From assembly GCA_902476295.1 (NCBI GenBank), contig CABSDC010000048.1, forward strand, positions 1 to 17,627: 17,627 nucleotides of DNA. The letters are read 5' to 3'. The position numbers and the translations under genes were made by a program. The notes under the pieces are model-generated. The model was given only the letters and a program-made list of their open reading frames with translations. It had not been told where the DNA came from and searched no databases. Positions within the stretch are counted from its first letter, which is position 1. Each line of letters opens with the position of its first letter. Source of the DNA: SFTJ01 sp905210415 (lineage in GTDB: Bacteria > Bacteroidota > Bacteroidia > Bacteroidales > Muribaculaceae). Of this stretch, positions 15,356 through 17,627 are shown one piece after another.

Positions 15356-15363
15356 TATCTTTG
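15356..15363 (+). promoter_or_regulatory. -7 box downstream of the GACAC repeats
   Basis: TATCTTTG matches TAnnTTTG exactly. No TTTG lies 19-21 bp upstream; the third GACAC repeat is there instead. A transcript would start near 15370, just before repeat element B, and could run to the terminator at 15652-15701. Confidence 0.5.
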
Positions 15364-15382
15364 CAACGTAATAATAGGTTTA

Positions 15383-15565
15383 CCCAATTCGGGCATTAGG
15401 GCTTGGATGGATTTCGGAATTTTAGAAGCGCAGATTTTAATTGCTTTTTAATGAGTAATAGCAAGCTATTGCGAATTAAAAACAAGCAAAAGATGCCTTA
15501 TAAAAAACGAAAGACTCCAAGCAGTAAAACAAAATTTACATATACGGTCTAATAACCGATTTGGG
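15383..15565. repeat. 183-bp terminal-inverted-repeat element, copy B
   Basis: This is the second copy of the element at 9372-9554, identical in length. Ends are CCCAATTCGGGCATTAGGGC and GGTCTAATAACCGATTTGGG, which pair at 16 of 20 positions including one G-T. The central hairpin is at 15445-15482. TTTA flanks both ends (15379-15382 and 15566-15569). Unlike copy A, it lies just downstream of a recognisable promoter and upstream of a terminator, so it may be transcribed as a structured RNA of about 330 nt. Confidence 0.75.
15451..15552 (+). other. Possible 33-codon basic ORF inside element B
   Basis: An ATG within the left arm of the central hairpin opens a 33-residue frame beginning MSNSKLLRIKNKQK and containing PYKKRKTPSS; it is very rich in Lys and Arg. 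Copy A has the same start, but a one-base difference shifts its frame and it stops after 25 codons. There is no clear ribosome binding site. The AT-rich sequence could give this frame by chance, so coding is doubtful. Confidence 0.15.
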
Positions 15566-15651
15566 TTTAATAATCACTTGAGAACAATCAACCATATAAA
15601 TGTCTTTTAATGGCTGATAGGGATTTTTTTAAGATTACGCTTTACTAATAT

Positions 15652-15701
15652 TCGAGAGTCCACGTAGTAAGATCGTTTAACTGTGGGCTCTCGACTTTTT
15701 T
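15652..15701 (+). terminator. Intrinsic terminator between convergent units
   Basis: TCGAGAGTCCAC (15652-15663) pairs with GTGGGCTCTCGA (15683-15694) over 12 positions with one G-T wobble, around a 19-nt loop. A T-run follows on the plus strand (15696-15701). It ends plus-strand transcription before the convergent gene whose stop is at 15719, and on the minus strand it sits 25 bp beyond that stop, so it may serve both. Confidence 0.7.
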
Positions 15702-15718
15702 CTGATTAACCCAATTTT

Positions 15719-17627
15719 TCACTTCACGATCATTGTACGCAGCACGTCGCCAGCGTGCAAACTACCCGACACCATCACCCTCACGCTACGTAGATACGGA
15801 GCGACAACCCTATGGTGAATAGGAGCGCCTACCGACCCATGCACTCTCAGCGACGAGATATCATAGCCACGACACGATGCTCCTCGTTCGCCGAAAATCT
15901 TCAGCAACACATCTGCGTTATCGGAGAACACACTCCACACCACCTCAAGCACCCGCCCCTGCATCTGAGCATCTATCACAATCGGTTGCGACATCCCCTC
16001 TACCTTCCTCTCTTCACCCGACTTTTCACATGAGATGTCCACAATAGTGCCGCCACTTCCGCCAAGCACCATCGTGGGTGATGAATAGAGCCAATCCAGC
16101 CGCTCGTCGCGACTATAACAGCGCAGACTTGGCATCATCACGCTTACAGCGCCATCATCGCCAAGCATCCACAATTCATTCTCAGCGGCACACCATGCCA
16201 AAGACCGCGCTTCACTTCTTCGCAGCAAGGTGTTCACCGACGCGCCTTTCAGCTGCATCACATCACCTCGCGCATTCACAAAAGCAATGGCATCGCCCAT
16301 ATAGCAAAGCGCCTTATCTGCGCCGATGCATTCACGGCTCACCAGACGGGCATCACCAAGTGAGCCATTGCCTTGCTGCGGCAACGCATACAACCCGTCG
16401 CCACAAAACAAAAACAACGGATAGCGCCCGAATCCGCCACCAACGAGCGGGCGAACCGACACTGCCATAGCACCGACACCCAAACCAACCGCATTCCCAT
16501 CAATGCGCCACATCAAGGGATTTCCGCTGTCGCAATGCGACACTCCTCCCATCCAACGCTCGTCCCAACCGCGAATGTCGGGAAGGGAAATCAGCGCTTC
16601 GCCATTGTCGGCGAGTGTGCGCCTAAGCAAATCCTTAGATACTGCCACGGCATACTCACCGTCGGCCGAAGGGTGCATCTCACTTTGCCACTGCATCACT
16701 CCGCCATCGCCCTGAAGCCAAATCTTGATGTGTGAGGCACGGGCATCGGGATACGTCACCAAAGCATTGATGGCATCAGGCGTAAACGGCAAATTCTCCC
16801 ACCACGACACCACTTGTCTGCCGCTATCGCTCACGCTTTGCACCTCCACAGCTGCCACACAAGCACAATCGCGCAATTCTCCGCCAAGATAATGCGCTAT
16901 GCTCCACGGTATACGATGCTTAAACGTAACATCCCCACCAAACACGCGCCCCGATGCAGAAGCATAGCATCGGCAAAACAAATCAGAGGCACGATTGCCA
17001 GCACGAAGAGCCACAGAATCAACTTTCCTCGCATCTCCCAAGGTTAGCACCGACGAAGCAGTAAACCCTGGCACGATTTGCGCCGTAGCATTCACGCAAC
17101 CTGTCGACGTCCATTTGCCCTTGCGCAATGAAGCGAAATCAGTAGTCGAAGCTATCACTCGCCACCGCGCCACATTCGCCGCACGATGCGCAAGCGCAGC
17201 CTTTTCGGCTGCACGCGGGGCAATCATCAGCGTTTGCTTGCGGCTGCCGCCCGATGTTGTGGTGACACATCGAATTTCAACATTTCCACTAAGCGATATC
17301 GGCAGCAATTCCTCGCTCACAAGCACATCAACCGATTTCACAAGCCCATCCCATTTCTCAGGGATGCCCTTCACCGCTGTAATGGCAAGCCGATATGCAG
17401 CAAGTTTAGCGACGCCCGATTGCACCCCAGTGATACCGCTCCCGCCGCTCACCAATTCCCGCGTAGCCCATTGCGCCGACGCTGCAGTATGCTCAGCGCC
17501 CACAATCACCGGTGCACTCGCCCACACATATCGGTCGTCATACAATCGCACTCCGCAACGCGCCACCACTGCGCCACACAGTTTGCCGTCATCGGCAGCC
17601 GATTGGCGCATAGTGCTGACCGCCGCC
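15719..17627 (-). CDS. Large protein, C-terminal part; prophage-like family (5' end outside window)
   Basis: The frame stays open past the ATG at 17611 to the right edge, and that ATG has no promoter or signal peptide, so I treat it as internal. At least 636 residues are visible, rich in short beta strands. GRYPLFLFCGDGLYALPQQG and, 40 residues on, AIAFVNARGDVMQLKG resemble propeller-like repeats. The ending (QPIVIDAQ, then LRSVRVMVSG near the C-terminus) and YPDARASHIKIWL recall, from memory, a family of large uncharacterised proteins in Bacteroidales prophage-like regions, usually with a similar YPLY-F-DGIWAL motif. A phage structural or tail-associated role is a guess. High GC and an unusually Ala/Val/Gly-rich composition set it apart from its neighbours. 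Confidence 0.75.
   Translation of the reverse strand, partial: AAVSTMRQSAADDGKLCGAVVARCGVRLYDDRYVWASAPVIVGAEHTAASAQWATRELVSGGSGITGVQSGVAKLAAYRLAITAVKGIPEKWDGLVKSVDVLVSEELLPISLSGNVEIRCVTTTSGGSRKQTLMIAPRAAEKAALAHRAANVARWRVIASTTDFASLRKGKWTSTGCVNATAQIVPGFTASSVLTLGDARKVDSVALRAGNRASDLFCRCYASASGRVFGGDVTFKHRIPWSIAHYLGGELRDCACVAAVEVQSVSDSGRQVVSWWENLPFTPDAINALVTYPDARASHIKIWLQGDGGVMQWQSEMHPSADGEYAVAVSKDLLRRTLADNGEALISLPDIRGWDERWMGGVSHCDSGNPLMWRIDGNAVGLGVGAMAVSVRPLVGGGFGRYPLFLFCGDGLYALPQQGNGSLGDARLVSRECIGADKALCYMGDAIAFVNARGDVMQLKGASVNTLLRRSEARSLAWCAAENELWMLGDDGAVSVMMPSLRCYSRDERLDWLYSSPTMVLGGSGGTIVDISCEKSGEERKVEGMSQPIVIDAQMQGRVLEVVWSVFSDNADVLLKIFGERGASCRGYDISSLRVHGSVGAPIHHRVVAPYLRSVRVMVSGSLHAGDVLRTMIVK

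Overview
The window looks like a Bacteroidales chromosome, close to Muribaculaceae or Prevotella. The evidence is repeated TAnnTTTG -7 promoter boxes (several with TTTG about 20 bp upstream), weak Shine-Dalgarno sequences, AT-rich intergenic DNA around GC-richer genes, a lipoprotein with an early lipobox, and the kinds of protein family present. It is mostly ordinary chromosome, with repeat-rich intergenic islands and one probably prophage-derived gene at the right edge.

Layout from left to right. Positions 1-1126 (minus) hold most of an OmpA-type outer membrane protein that runs off the left edge. Its promoter is preceded by three copies of a 20-bp direct repeat. A gene-free repeat mosaic follows (about 1291-1930), then a two-gene unit (lipoprotein, HAD hydrolase) whose second gene has a frameshift near its 3' end, then a second repeat mosaic (3392-3995) sharing direct and inverted modules with the first. 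Positions 4080-6454 are an overlapping gene pair: an LtaS/sulfatase-fold membrane phosphotransferase and a beta-carbonic anhydrase. Convergent to it, 9162-6480 (minus) carries a VanX-type D-Ala-D-Ala dipeptidase, a two-helix membrane protein I do not recognise, and a cation diffusion facilitator. Next come a stand-alone TrpB2-type PLP enzyme (minus) and, divergent from it, an MFS transporter plus a PatB/MalY-type C-S lyase. A membrane-anchored AraC-type regulator fills 14104-15216. After it lie a terminator hairpin, phased direct repeats, a promoter, a 183-bp repeat element and a second terminator. The right edge (15719-17627, minus) is the C-terminal part of a large protein resembling a family I associate with Bacteroidales prophage-like regions.

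The least ordinary material is non-coding. (1) A 183-bp element with imperfect terminal inverted repeats and a strong central hairpin occurs twice (9372-9554 and 15383-15565), each copy flanked by TTTA(T) direct repeats; it looks like a miniature inverted-repeat element or a structured RNA. (2) Two sets of helically phased direct repeats with a GACA-T-run core sit where the -33 box would be expected, at the OmpA promoter and at the promoter just downstream of the AraC-type regulator gene. I infer a shared AraC-type activator, which is untested.
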